A DNA stretch of 35,213 bases, from positions 1 through 35,213 of the forward strand of contig NZ_JALXBJ010000086.1 of assembly GCF_026991495.1 (NCBI RefSeq), read 5' to 3'. The position numbers and the translations under genes were made by a program. Positions 7,723 through 15,444 of the stretch are shown here, one piece after another. The notes under the pieces were generated by a model. That model was not told the DNA's origin. It saw only the letters and a program-made list of their open reading frames with translations, and made no database searches. The stretch is from Thermococcus sp. Lineage in GTDB: Archaea; Methanobacteriota_B; Thermococci; Thermococcales; Thermococcaceae. The stretch's first letter is position 1. Every line of letters begins with the position of its first letter.

Positions 7723-8442
7723 CTATCTCTCCAGGGTCACTATGCTTTCAACAGGGATTGAGTACTCATCCCTGAGCTTTTCAACTATGTCGCCAACGCT
7801 GACGAGGAAGAGCATTCCGACGGGCTTCGCACCGGCCATACTGCAGAGCTCGGCGAGGGCCCTCTGGGTTTCCCCGCTCCTTATGACGTCGTCAACGATC
7901 AAGACCCTCTCCCCCTTTCCAACGGCCCACGTCGGGAGGTAGAGGGTGCTCAAGCTCCCGGAGGCACTTGAGACGTAGTTCACCTCGTAGAACTTCTCAA
8001 TTCCGACCTCCTTCTTCTTCTTAGCGTAGACAACATCAACCCCCATCTCCCTCCCGATGTAGACGGCGAGGGGTATCCCGTCTGTTGCAGCCGTGAGGAT
8101 CTTGTCTATCTCAAGGTCAGAGAAGCGGCTTGCTATATCCTCCGCGAGGAGGGACATGAGGGAGGTATCGCTGAGCACCGACATGCTGTCGAAGAAACCC
8201 CTGCTGTCAAAGTGAAGCCTCCTGTACACCTCGGAAGGCAGATCAACGTACTGGGCCAGCAGTTCTAACAGCTCCCTCGTCCTCTCGCTGCTCGGCAGCA
8301 CCTTGCCCCTAACGTATCTGTTGAGAACAGTTATGGGGAGCCCGGTTATCTTCGAGAGCTCCTCGTAGGTGTAGTTTTCCTTGAGGAGCCTCAATACGTT
8401 GATGAGCCTCAGCTTCTCCTTCACTGACTTCAACTGGCTCAT
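7723..8442 (-). CDS. gfcR: GfcR-type regulator: HTH plus phosphoribosyltransferase domain
   Basis: The 239-residue protein begins with a helix-turn-helix region (ENYTYEELSKITGLPITVLNRYVRG, residues about 23-48, quoted here only by its key positions) and continues into a type I phosphoribosyltransferase fold with the PRPP-binding loop VLIVDDVIRSGETQRAL near residue 190. This orotate-PRTase-like architecture matches the archaeal GfcR/PyrE-like regulators; the haloarchaeal member controls sugar catabolism. Whether this one regulates sugar or nucleotide genes is inference. The ATG at 8442 follows GGAGGTGG. TATA is at 8480-8489. Confidence 0.82.
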   Translation of the reverse strand: MSQLKSVKEKLRLINVLRLLKENYTYEELSKITGLPITVLNRYVRGKVLPSSERTRELLELLAQYVDLPSEVYRRLHFDSRGFFDSMSVLSDTSLMSLLAEDIASRFSDLEIDKILTAATDGIPLAVYIGREMGVDVVYAKKKKEVGIEKFYEVNYVSSASGSLSTLYLPTWAVGKGERVLIVDDVIRSGETQRALAELCSMAGAKPVGMLFLVSVGDIVEKLRDEYSIPVESIVTLER

Positions 8443-8479
8443 AAAACCACCTCCAGTGCCCATGAATTAACAAGAAAAT

Positions 8480-8489
8480 GTATAAATAC
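8480..8489 (-). promoter_or_regulatory. TATA box for the gfcR-like operon
   Basis: Minus strand GTATTTATAC, about 42 bp upstream of the gfcR-like ATG. It marks a new transcription unit after the YkgJ gene, whose stop codon is at 8497. Confidence 0.5.
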
Positions 8490-8496
8490 GTTTCGG

Positions 8497-9006
8497 TCAC
8501 CGCTCCCTATCCGACCCGAGGCTCAGCCGGTACCCCTCAATCACATCGCCGTACTCACGGAGGAGGAAGTCCGCGTCAACCTGCTCCCCCTCCTGGTGGT
8601 TGATCCCGGGGCAGAGGCCGTCTTCTCTGATGTAGACCTCCATAACGGTTCCCCTCCTGACGAAGACGAAGGGATAGAGCCTGCACGCGAGTGGCCGGTG
8701 AGAGTAGATGCGGCATCTCTTCGTCTCGGGATCGAGGAAGACGCACGCCCCATCGTAGGGTCTCTTCTTGAGGGCATAGCCAAGGAACTTGTCCCCCCGG
8801 TAGAACATCTTCTCGTAGTCCACGAACTCCCAGGCGCTGTAGCCGAGATCCTCTATCCTGACCACATCCTCGTCCCGGAGGGGAACTTCGAGCTCCATGC
8901 AGCACTTTCCACAGTCCTCGATGCACTTGAAGGTAACCCTCCTGTGAACCCTAACTTCAAGTGTAACCAGGTCAATTGTAGCAATGGGCTCCCCCTCAAC
9001 TTCCAA
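8497..9006 (-). CDS. YkgJ family cysteine-cluster protein
   Basis: The 169-residue protein has the zinc- or iron-chelating cysteine cluster typical of YkgJ/UPF0153 proteins: C..DCGKCC near residue 31, C near 86 in GACVFLDPETKRCRIYSHRPLACRLYPF (cysteines at its start, middle and end), and a last C in DGLCPG. The biochemical role of the family is not established. The start is TTG at 9006; it follows a G-rich site and lies 13 bp after the RAM-domain stop. No ATG in frame would fit. It is co-directional with srp54 and the RAM gene. Confidence 0.85.
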   Translation of the reverse strand: MEVEGEPIATIDLVTLEVRVHRRVTFKCIEDCGKCCMELEVPLRDEDVVRIEDLGYSAWEFVDYEKMFYRGDKFLGYALKKRPYDGACVFLDPETKRCRIYSHRPLACRLYPFVFVRRGTVMEVYIREDGLCPGINHQEGEQVDADFLLREYGDVIEGYRLSLGSDRER

Positions 9007-9019
9007 ACCGAGCCCCCCA

Positions 9020-9268
9020 TCACTTTATCCCGTAGGTGCTCGCTATCAGGGTCTCTGTGAGCTCTATATCCCCCTCACCAAGCTTCCTGAGGAGCCCGTC
9101 GTGAAAGCTGTCGAGACCCTTTATGTCCTCGACCTCTATCCTGAGGAGAACGTCGTACTCCCCGTACACACGGTATATCTCCTTAACGGCTGGATGGGCC
9201 TTTAAGGCCTCGTAGACCTCGTTCTCCTTTCCAGGGCGGGCCACGATCAGGATTATGGCCTCCATCAT
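9020..9268 (-). CDS. Stand-alone RAM (Lrp/AsnC ligand-binding) domain protein
   Basis: The 82-residue protein consists only of the RAM effector-binding domain (AIILIVARPGKENEVYEALK, then YRVYGEYDVLLRIEVED and TLIASTYGIK). There is no DNA-binding helix-turn-helix. Such single-domain proteins form decamers or mix with full Lrp proteins; that is family knowledge. Its ATG overlaps the srp54 stop (ATGA), so it is translationally coupled to srp54. Confidence 0.88.
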   Translation of the reverse strand: MMEAIILIVARPGKENEVYEALKAHPAVKEIYRVYGEYDVLLRIEVEDIKGLDSFHDGLLRKLGEGDIELTETLIASTYGIK

Positions 9269-10611
9269 AATCCCAACCCCCCAAAGTTGAAGTTCTTGGC
9301 CATCTTGGCGAGCTTCCTCTTATCCAGGCTCTTGAACATCTTCCTCATCTGTTGATACTGCGAGAGCAGTTCCCTTACCTCCTTTACCGAGGTTCCAGAG
9401 CCCCTTGCAATCCGCCTCACGCGGGAGTAGTTTATGATGTCGGGATTCTCAAGCTCCTCCTCAGTCATGGAGTCCATTATCACCCTGTATTTCCTCAGCT
9501 TTTCCTCCCCAACCTTGAGGGCCTCATCCGGCAGACTGTAGCCGAGGCCCGGGATCATCTGCAGGATCTGCTTGAGGGGCCCCATGTTCTGCATTGCCTC
9601 AAGCTGGGCGTACATATCCTTGAGGCTGAACTTCCCCCTCAGGAACTTCTCAACGTCCTCCTCCTTGAGCTGCTTCTTCTTCTGGAGCTCTTCGAACTTT
9701 TCAAGTAATCCCTCTATGTCGCCGAGACCGAGGAGCCTCGAGACGAAGCGCTTCGGGTCGAAGGGCTCCAAGTCCTCGATCCTCTCGCCAACGCCGATGA
9801 ACTTTATCGGCGCGCCGGTTGCCGCAACGGCCGAGAGCGCACCACCACCCTTTGCACTCCCGTCAAGCTTCGTGACGATTATGGAACCGATTGGAGTGGC
9901 CTCCTTGAAGGCGAGGGCCTGGTGGTATGCCTGCTGTCCGATCGTGCCATCTATCACGAGGATGACCTCGTGGGGCCTTATGGCAGCGCTTATCTGCCTC
10001 ATTTCCTCGATAAGTCCCCTCTCCTCCTTGTGCCTCCCGGCGGTGTCAACTATTACAACATCGACGCCCCTACCCTTAAAGTACTCGACGCCCTCCCTCG
10101 CGAGCTTTATCGCATCCTTCTCGGCGGGGTCGCCGAAGACCTCCACCCCTATCGGTTCCACGAGCTGTTTGAGCTGATGGTAGGCCCCGGGCCTCCAGGT
10201 GTCGGTGCAGACGATGCCAACCCTATAGCCCCTCTTCTGCAGGTGCCTCGCGAGCTTCGCTATCGTCGTGGTCTTCCCGGAGCCCTGTATGCCGACGGTG
10301 AGTAGAACAGTAGGCTTCTCCCTTATCTCCAAAGGAACCGCTTCCCTGCCCAGGAGGTTGGTTAGCTCCTCGTAGACGATCCTGACGACGTGCTCCTTGG
10401 GGCTCATACCTGAAGGGGGCTTCTCCTTAAGGGCCCTTTCCTGTATCCTCCGGGTAATCTGAAGGACGAGCCTTACGTTGACGTCCGACTGGATCAGGGC
10501 CCTCTGGATATCCCTCACGACGTCCTTAATCAGGGCCTCATCAACGGTACCTGAGCGCGCCAGCTTTCGGAGTGCACTGTTAAGGGCCTTCCCCAGCTTT
10601 TCCAAGGCCAT
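9265..10611 (-). CDS. srp54: Signal recognition particle GTPase SRP54
   Basis: SRP54 binds signal peptides and 7S RNA and docks with the FtsY receptor by a GTP-dependent complex. The 448-residue protein shows the helical N domain, the G domain with the P-loop GIQGSGKTTT, DTAGRH and TKLDG motifs, and the methionine-rich M domain (LEAMQNMGPLKQILQMIPG and later). The ATG at 10611 lies 4 bases after GGTGAG; an in-frame GTG at 10620 is less likely. TATA lies at 10642-10650. Confidence 0.96.
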   Translation of the reverse strand: MALEKLGKALNSALRKLARSGTVDEALIKDVVRDIQRALIQSDVNVRLVLQITRRIQERALKEKPPSGMSPKEHVVRIVYEELTNLLGREAVPLEIREKPTVLLTVGIQGSGKTTTIAKLARHLQKRGYRVGIVCTDTWRPGAYHQLKQLVEPIGVEVFGDPAEKDAIKLAREGVEYFKGRGVDVVIVDTAGRHKEERGLIEEMRQISAAIRPHEVILVIDGTIGQQAYHQALAFKEATPIGSIIVTKLDGSAKGGGALSAVAATGAPIKFIGVGERIEDLEPFDPKRFVSRLLGLGDIEGLLEKFEELQKKKQLKEEDVEKFLRGKFSLKDMYAQLEAMQNMGPLKQILQMIPGLGYSLPDEALKVGEEKLRKYRVIMDSMTEEELENPDIINYSRVRRIARGSGTSVKEVRELLSQYQQMRKMFKSLDKRKLAKMAKNFNFGGLGL

Positions 10612-10641
10612 CAATCTCACCAGAGACCGATGCAGGCCAAA

Positions 10642-10650
10642 GTTTATAAC
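10642..10650 (-). promoter_or_regulatory. TATA box for srp54
   Basis: Minus strand TTATAAACT, about 35 bp upstream of the srp54 start. It heads the srp54, RAM, YkgJ unit. Confidence 0.5.
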
Positions 10651-10751
10651 CCTTCTCTTAACCCCGGTTAAATAGAGCCGCGGAACCCGTTGAACTGCCA
10701 GTTTAATCGACTATTGCCGACATAATTGTTAACGATTGTCTTTAGAAAGGT

Positions 10752-10760
10752 TTTTATACT
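10752..10760 (+). promoter_or_regulatory. TATA box for the 69-residue gene
   Basis: TTTTATACT, about 35 bp upstream of the ATG at 10791. It lies in the divergent gap with srp54. Confidence 0.5.
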
Positions 10761-10790
10761 TTGAAGTTGTAGATACTACCGGTGATGCCC

Positions 10791-11000
10791 ATGACAACCG
10801 TGATAAGGAGGAACCCAATTAGGTTCCTGAAGGAGCTGAAAATGTTTTACAACGATATCTGGGAGATTCCGGGTAGCAAGTACCTCTCAAAGCCAGATTT
10901 CCTTGTGGTAGACCAAATGGGAAAGAAAAAAATGAAGGTGAGCTTCGTCGCCCTCGACGACGGCGAGACCGTCAGCGTTGTTTACGAAGAGCTAAACTGA
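10791..11000 (+). CDS. Small conserved hypothetical protein, 69 residues
   Basis: I do not recognise a family. The sequence is a short mixed protein with a basic N-terminus (TTVIRRNPIRFLKELK) and a beta-rich C-terminus (KVSFVALDDGETVSVVYEEL). No cysteines, signal peptide or membrane helix. GGTGAT ends 4 bases before the ATG at 10791, which is why this ATG is preferred to the one at 10785. A TATA box supports an independent transcript. Confidence 0.7.
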   Translation: MTTVIRRNPIRFLKELKMFYNDIWEIPGSKYLSKPDFLVVDQMGKKKMKVSFVALDDGETVSVVYEELN

Positions 11001-11044
11001 TTTCGTTGTTTGACGTGATTAAACAAGGGGCTCAATTCGCAAGG

Positions 11045-11054
11045 ATTAAATATT
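11045..11054 (+). promoter_or_regulatory. TATA box for the 445-residue gene
   Basis: ATTAAATATT about 35 bp upstream of the GTG start at 11086. Confidence 0.45.
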
Positions 11055-11085
11055 TTGGAGGTTTTATTTGATTGGGTGAAAGGGT

Positions 11086-12423
11086 GTGAACCAAAAACAC
11101 ACCGAAAATAGGGAAACCTTCCTATCAGTTCTAAAGATCGCGAGGGAAATACCCGATGATTACATTCGAACTATCACGCTCTCGAGGATCGCCCTCAGGT
11201 TAATGGAACTCGGAATACCCGAGGCAAAACTCGCGTTTAAGCTCGCGGTCTCATCCGTTGAGGAGATAGACAATCCGGTTCTAATGATAAAGGCACTCCT
11301 TGACGTTTCTAAGTACCTCCACAGGGCCGGAAGCGGAGACCTCGCCAAGGCCACCCTACAGCAGGCCTATGAGAGCGTCCTCCTCCTGAGGGGGCCCATC
11401 AGAGACGACCTTCTGAAGGAGATTGCACTGGCCGCGATGGCCCAGGGTCTGGATGAGGAGGCAGCCTTTTATGCCCTGGACATGTCTTCGGGGGAGAAGG
11501 ACGCGATACTGCTCGGGATAGTGAAGAACCTCGTTAAAAAAGGCAAGCTGAGAAAGGCGACGCTCATAGCGGAGAGGATAGAAGACGACGAAACGAGGTC
11601 GGAGGCGTACTACACGATATCCCAATGGTACCTCTCCAGGGAGCAGTTTGCAACGGTTCTGGCTCTCATGTCCAAGATGGATGGACGCTTTCTCGTGAAA
11701 GCCTCAGAGGAGCTCGGGAGGCGACTTTCGGAAAGCGACCTGTCAGCGGATACATACGGCAAGTTCGCGGAAGCCGTGAAGGGACTCGAGGAGGAGAAGG
11801 GAATAAGACTTATGGAGCGTTTCCTATTGGGATTCCTCTCAAAGGGAAAAGTTGACACGGTAGCGGAAGTAGTGAACTCCCTCAAGCACGGTAGAAAGGG
11901 AGAGGTAGCGGCCTATCTCGCGAGGAAGACCGTGGACAAGCCCTCACTGCTCGGGGGACTCATCGGAAAACTGAGCCTTGAACCGGATGAGTTCGATGCC
12001 GTTGCCAAGGCGGTGATGGACGAGCTCCTTGAGGGGGGGATAGGAGGGGAGTACCTTCCGGTTGTCTTGGAAATTGGGAGGAGAACTGAGAGCGAAGCGG
12101 TTCTCGTAAAGGTGACAACGTACCTGGCCAGATTGGGTGAGATAAAGGCTGCGGAGAGGTTTGCGGCGCCGATAGAGGAGCCTTACTTCAGATCCCTTGC
12201 CTTCGGTGCGATAGCCCTCGCAAAGCTCAGGGGCGGCGATATCGACGGGGCCATAGAGGCTGCCGCTGAAGTGAAGGACAGAAAATGGGGCTCGTGGCTC
12301 ATGGGGGAGATACTGGTTAAGGTTCTCGACAGAGCCGTGGGGGAAAGTGCCGACAGGGAGCTCGGCAAGAAAGCCGCCGACCACAGGAAGCTGATAGAGG
12401 GGAAAGCTTCAAAGGGTTTATAA
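11086..12423 (+). CDS. Alpha-helical repeat protein, 445 residues, function unknown
   Basis: The whole protein is a string of helix pairs of about 33-38 residues with a recurring pattern of an arm such as ATLIAERIEDDETRSEAYY followed by an ISQWYL-type helix, as in TPR or HEAT solenoids. No catalytic motif, transmembrane segment or cysteines are seen. The start is GTG preceded by GGGTGAAAG. It ends 30 bp before mtnP, and its last codons (GGT TTA TAA) form the TATA box of mtnP. A scaffold role is likely; the partner is unknown. Confidence 0.8.
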   Translation: MNQKHTENRETFLSVLKIAREIPDDYIRTITLSRIALRLMELGIPEAKLAFKLAVSSVEEIDNPVLMIKALLDVSKYLHRAGSGDLAKATLQQAYESVLLLRGPIRDDLLKEIALAAMAQGLDEEAAFYALDMSSGEKDAILLGIVKNLVKKGKLRKATLIAERIEDDETRSEAYYTISQWYLSREQFATVLALMSKMDGRFLVKASEELGRRLSESDLSADTYGKFAEAVKGLEEEKGIRLMERFLLGFLSKGKVDTVAEVVNSLKHGRKGEVAAYLARKTVDKPSLLGGLIGKLSLEPDEFDAVAKAVMDELLEGGIGGEYLPVVLEIGRRTESEAVLVKVTTYLARLGEIKAAERFAAPIEEPYFRSLAFGAIALAKLRGGDIDGAIEAAAEVKDRKWGSWLMGEILVKVLDRAVGESADRELGKKAADHRKLIEGKASKGL

Positions 12424-12424
12424 G
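12415..12424 (+). promoter_or_regulatory. TATA box for mtnP, overlapping the upstream stop codon
   Basis: AGGGTTTATA-AG overlaps the TAA of the preceding gene. The centre is about 34 bp before the mtnP ATG, so mtnP can be transcribed by itself. Confidence 0.5.
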
Positions 12425-12453
12425 ACCCTTGCAACAGTAAGGCTGGTGATACC

Positions 12454-13257
12454 ATGCCCAGGATAGCCATAATCGGAGGCTCCGGTGTCTACGACCCCAA
12501 GCTCCTCCAGAACTTGAGGGAGGAGTTCGTGAGCACGCCCTACGGGAAGGTCAGGGTCAAGATAGGCGAATACGAGGGGGAGGAAATAGCCTTCCTCGCG
12601 AGACACGGAGAAAAGCATGCAGTCCCGCCCCACAAGGTGAACTACCGGGCGAACATCTGGGCGCTGTATGAGCTCGGAGTCGAGAGAATCCTCTCCACCT
12701 CTGCGGTTGGCTCCCTAAACACCGAGATGAGGCCGGGTGAATTTGTGATCCTCGACCAGCTCATGGACTTCACCAAGACGAGACACTACACCTTCTACGA
12801 CGGTGAGGAAAGCCCCCACGACAGGAAGTTCGTTGCCCACGTGGACTTCACCGATCCCTACTGCCCCGAGCTGAGAAAGGCCCTAATCAGTTCGGCGAGG
12901 GAGTTAGGCTTCAGGTACCACCCTGCAGGAACCTACGCCTGCATGGAAGGGCCGCGCTTCGAGACGAGGGCTGAGATACGGGCTCTAAAGGTACTCGGTG
13001 CCGACGTCGTCGGGATGACCCAGTGTCCAGAGGCTGCCCTCGCGAGGGAGCTTGAGATGTGCTACGCCAGCGTTGCGATAGTCACAAACTTCGCGGCTGG
13101 AATAAGCAGGGAGAAGCTCACCCACAAGGAAGTCGTCGAGCTCATGGCACGGAAGGGTGAGGATATTAAGCTCCTCCTAATGAAGGCCATCAAGTACATA
13201 CCGGTGGAAAGGCGCTGTCCCTGCAAGGACGCCCTTAAGGGGGCAACGGGCGAATGA
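12454..13257 (+). CDS. mtnP: S-methyl-5'-thioadenosine phosphorylase
   Basis: The enzyme splits methylthioadenosine with phosphate into adenine and methylthioribose-1-phosphate, recycling the by-product of polyamine synthesis. The 267-residue protein has the hexameric purine nucleoside phosphorylase fold: IGGSGVYD at the N-terminus, RHGEKHAVPPHKVNYRAN (phosphate and sugar site), STSAVGSLN, and the substrate segment MEGPRFETRAE with VGMTQCPEAALARE. A C-terminal CPC pair is like the CXC pair linked to thermostability in hyperthermophile homologues. GGTGATACC precedes the ATG. Confidence 0.95.
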   Translation: MPRIAIIGGSGVYDPKLLQNLREEFVSTPYGKVRVKIGEYEGEEIAFLARHGEKHAVPPHKVNYRANIWALYELGVERILSTSAVGSLNTEMRPGEFVILDQLMDFTKTRHYTFYDGEESPHDRKFVAHVDFTDPYCPELRKALISSARELGFRYHPAGTYACMEGPRFETRAEIRALKVLGADVVGMTQCPEAALARELEMCYASVAIVTNFAAGISREKLTHKEVVELMARKGEDIKLLLMKAIKYIPVERRCPCKDALKGATGE

Positions 13258-13491
13258 GCTTTTCCTTTAATTCGCTTACGTTCTGAACCGGAGGTTAAAG
13301 AAAGCGTTTAGTATCCTCCGGGATAGTCCACGGTGATACGGAAGATGAAGTACGCCGTCGTGAAGGAACAAACCGACCTTAAAATTGAAAATCTCCGAGA
13401 ATGACATGCAAACCTTGATCAAACTCAACGGAACTACCGTCCCGTGCGTTGAAGCGAAGCTCCAACGTCGCGCAGGCGAAGTTTGTTAGAA
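13258..13491 (+). other. Gene-poor stretch with a possible decayed short ORF
   Basis: This 234-bp gap holds no complete gene. A 19-codon frame at 13345-13404 starts with an ATG behind GGTGATACGGAAG (MKYAVVKEQTDLKIENLRE) and stops. In another frame a second peptide (LIKLNGTTVPCVEAKLQRR) runs to 13489. Together they read like one protein broken by a frameshift and cut short before the tRNA. No family is recognised. Confidence 0.35.
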
Positions 13492-13569
13492 TGGCGCCCC
13501 GGCGGGGATTTGAACCCCGGACCTCAAGGTCCGCAGCCTTGCGCCCTATCCAGACTAGGCCACCGGGGC
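13492..13569 (-). tRNA. tRNA-Arg (GCG)
   Basis: Acceptor GCCCCGG/CCGGGGC, anticodon arm CAAGG-CTGCGGA-CCTTG with anticodon GCG (reads CGC and CGU), and a T-arm with GGTTCAAATCC are all complete. The 3' CCA is encoded. A TATA box (TTTATAAAG, 13597-13605) lies about 32 bp upstream. Confidence 0.95.
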
Positions 13570-13596
13570 ACTGCCAGCTAACCATTCAGGGGAACG

Positions 13597-13605
13597 CTTT
13601 ATAAA
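13597..13605 (-). promoter_or_regulatory. TATA box for tRNA-Arg(GCG)
   Basis: Minus strand TTTATAAAG, centred 32 bp upstream of the tRNA 5' end. Confidence 0.5.
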
Positions 13606-13684
13606 TTTAACCACCCAAAAGCCCTCCTGAGAGCACCGAAAAACTTATAAGCGGCCCTTGGGTGAATACCTACAGGTCGGGCAC

Positions 13685-13761
13685 GCGGTGGTAGTCTAGC
13701 CTGGCCAGGACAGCGGCCTGCCACGCCGCTGGCCCGGGTTCAAATCCCGGCCACCGCACCA
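13685..13761 (+). tRNA. tRNA-Gly (GCC)
   Basis: Acceptor GCGGTGG/CCACCGC, anticodon arm GCGGC-CTGCCAC-GCCGC with anticodon GCC, and T-arm around GGTTCAAATCC. CCA is encoded at 13759-13761. TATA CTTATAAGC at about 13644-13652. It is divergent from tRNA-Arg(GCG). Confidence 0.95.
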
Positions 13762-13863
13762 AACTCCTTCTACACAACCTTTCTCCAAAACCTAAAAGGG
13801 GATAAAAAGTAGCAGTCCCTTCCGACCCCCTAATGTGCGGACATCACAGGCATTGGCGAAACG

Positions 13864-13873
13864 CTTAAATACC
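13864..13873 (+). promoter_or_regulatory. TATA box for the degenerate phosphoesterase gene
   Basis: CTTAAATACC, about 50 bp upstream of the ATG at 13919. Confidence 0.45.
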
Positions 13874-13918
13874 AAAGGATTTTAGTATAACATGGTAAGA
13901 AAAATAGGGGGTGAGAGA

Positions 13919-14674
13919 ATGACTTACGTGGCGGTTCTAGCCAACGTAAACGGGAACCTCCCGGCTCTAACGGCGGCCCTTGAGAGAATTGAAAAGCTAA
14001 AGGAAGAGGGTCATACTATAGAGAAGTACTACATCCTCGGTAACTTGGTAGGCCTCTTTCCATACCCAACTGAAGTCATCAAAGTTCTTGAGAGCCTCAT
14101 GGAAGAGAAGAAGGTAAGCCTGATAAGGGGGGAGTTCGATCAGGCGATAGCCGAGAGCGACCCCCACGGAGAGGGTTTGGATTATATCAAAAAGCTCAAC
14201 TATCCTGATTTCATCAAGAAAGCCCTCCAGTACAGTTGGGAGAGGTTAGGACACGAGGGGAGGGAGTTTGTAAGGGACGTCCCAGTGTATCTTGTGGACA
14301 GAATCGGCAAGAACGACATATTTGGAGTGTACGGCAGTCCCTTTGACCCGTTTGGAGGTGTTGTCCTACCGGATCAGCCTACGAGTTATTACAACAGCAT
14401 CATGAGGGCAGTGAAGGATTATGAGATGCTCTTCGTCGCCTCCCCGAGATACCCGGTAAACGCCATGACAAGGTACGGCAGGGTAGTGTGCCCCGGGAGC
14501 ATAGGCTACCCACCGGACAAAGGACACAGGCCAACCTTCGCTTTGGTTGATACTGACACCCTCCACGTGAGGTTCTTTGAAGTGGACTACGACAAGGGGG
14601 TAGTGGAGGACAGGATAAGGAGAGAGGGCCTTCCAGAGGAACTGATCAGGATACTTTACAGGGGCAGGGTGTAA
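13919..14674 (+). CDS. Metallophosphoesterase-fold protein lacking the metal ligands (pseudo-phosphoesterase)
   Basis: The 251-residue protein aligns along its length with calcineurin-like phosphoesterases of the MJ0936/YfcE type, but the metal-binding residues are replaced. The canonical SDIHGN is ANVNGN (residues about 8-13), GDIVG is GNLVG, GNHD is GEFD, VHGSP is VYGSP, and GHTH is ASPR. The non-catalytic framework (NLPAL, CPGSIGYP) is retained. Catalysis by the usual two-metal mechanism is therefore unlikely; a binding or regulatory role is inferred. The ATG at 13919 lies 4 bases after GGGGGTGAG, preferred over an upstream ATG at 13892. Confidence 0.8.
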   Translation: MTYVAVLANVNGNLPALTAALERIEKLKEEGHTIEKYYILGNLVGLFPYPTEVIKVLESLMEEKKVSLIRGEFDQAIAESDPHGEGLDYIKKLNYPDFIKKALQYSWERLGHEGREFVRDVPVYLVDRIGKNDIFGVYGSPFDPFGGVVLPDQPTSYYNSIMRAVKDYEMLFVASPRYPVNAMTRYGRVVCPGSIGYPPDKGHRPTFALVDTDTLHVRFFEVDYDKGVVEDRIRREGLPEELIRILYRGRV

Positions 14675-14681
14675 CCCACCT

Positions 14682-14700
14682 TTTCTTTAAAATAAAGAAA
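14682..14700. terminator. Palindrome between convergent genes, candidate bidirectional terminator
   Basis: TTTCTTTA-AAA-TAAAGAAA is a perfect 8-bp inverted repeat with 3-base loop, 8 bp after the phosphoesterase-like stop and 5 bp before the FUN14 stop. T-rich runs lie on both strands, which suits archaeal termination. Confidence 0.45.
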
Positions 14701-14705
14701 TGGCT

Positions 14706-15005
14706 TTAACCCTTCTGGAAGCCCAAGTAGAAGCCAGCCACGAAAGCCGTGGTTCCGGGGAGTATTCCTATGGCCTTCTGGGCGAGGCCAACGACCTGGG
14801 AAGCGGCCGAGCCAGTAAGGTTGAAGAGCTTTTCAGTGTTTATAGTGAGGACGCCCTTCTGCTGGAGCCAGAATAGGCTCAGGATGTAGGCACCGAGTAT
14901 CGTCAGGACTATCTTCATGAACTTCTTCAGCGCGTACCCTGTTACAAAGCCCGCTATACCACCGAAACCAAGGTCTCCGACCATACCGTTTAGATCAAAG
15001 TTCAT
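14706..15005 (-). CDS. FUN14 family membrane protein
   Basis: The 99-residue protein has a glycine-rich hydrophobic layout typical of FUN14 domains: GFGGIAGFVTGYALKKFMKI, then IVLTILGAYILSLFWLQQ and a C-terminal GTTAFVAGFYLGF segment, so two to three membrane helices. Its role in archaea is not known. The ATG at 15005 follows GGGGAAGGGA. The box CTTTTAATG near 15040 suits its promoter. It is divergent from the padR gene. Confidence 0.85.
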   Translation of the reverse strand: MNFDLNGMVGDLGFGGIAGFVTGYALKKFMKIVLTILGAYILSLFWLQQKGVLTINTEKLFNLTGSAASQVVGLAQKAIGILPGTTAFVAGFYLGFQKG

Positions 15006-15071
15006 TCCCTTCCCCCGCATTCATATAGCTGGAAGGCATTAAAAGGGTTTCCCAAAACCTTAAATTACACT

Positions 15072-15081
15072 GATATAAAAT
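15072..15081 (+). promoter_or_regulatory. TATA box for padR
   Basis: GATATAAAAT, about 38 bp upstream of the ATG. Confidence 0.5.
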
Positions 15082-15114
15082 ATTTCACAGAACACAAAGG
15101 AATGGGGTGGAAGC

Positions 15115-15441
15115 ATGTCGGATCCAATAGAACGGCTGAGGAGAAAGATAACAAAGGAAGTTCTCTGGCTTTACATACTCAGGCTCCTCAGGGAGAGACC
15201 CATGTACGCCTACGAGCTGAAGCAGAAGATAAAAGAAACCTTCGGCTTTGAGCCTGCCACGGTGAGCTCATACGTGGTTCTCTACAAGCTGGAAAAAGAT
15301 GGGTACGTAACGGCGGAATGGCAGGAGCAGGAAATGGGAAAGCCGTCAAGAAAGTACTACAAACTCACGGGCGATGGAGAACGGCTCTTGGAGGAGGGAA
15401 TAAAGTTCATGGAAGACATTTTAGAGAAATTAAAGGAGTAA
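15115..15441 (+). CDS. PadR family transcriptional regulator
   Basis: The 108-residue protein is a winged helix regulator of the short PadR type: LYILRLLRERPMYAYELKQKI near residues 20-40, a recognition region TVSSYVVLYKLEKDGYV near 48-64, and KYYKLTGDGERLLEEG in the wing and dimer region. GGGGTGGAAGC precedes the ATG. It may control the divergent FUN14 gene; the 109-bp shared intergenic region is consistent with that but no operator is identified. The L40e gene ends 3 bp beyond its stop on the other strand. Confidence 0.9.
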   Translation: MSDPIERLRRKITKEVLWLYILRLLRERPMYAYELKQKIKETFGFEPATVSSYVVLYKLEKDGYVTAEWQEQEMGKPSRKYYKLTGDGERLLEEGIKFMEDILEKLKE

Positions 15442-15444
15442 ACC

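Noticed and set aside
8576..8926. Arg/Gly-rich minus-strand frame within the YkgJ gene
   Set aside because: Out-of-frame shadow; the YkgJ frame carries the family cysteine pattern.
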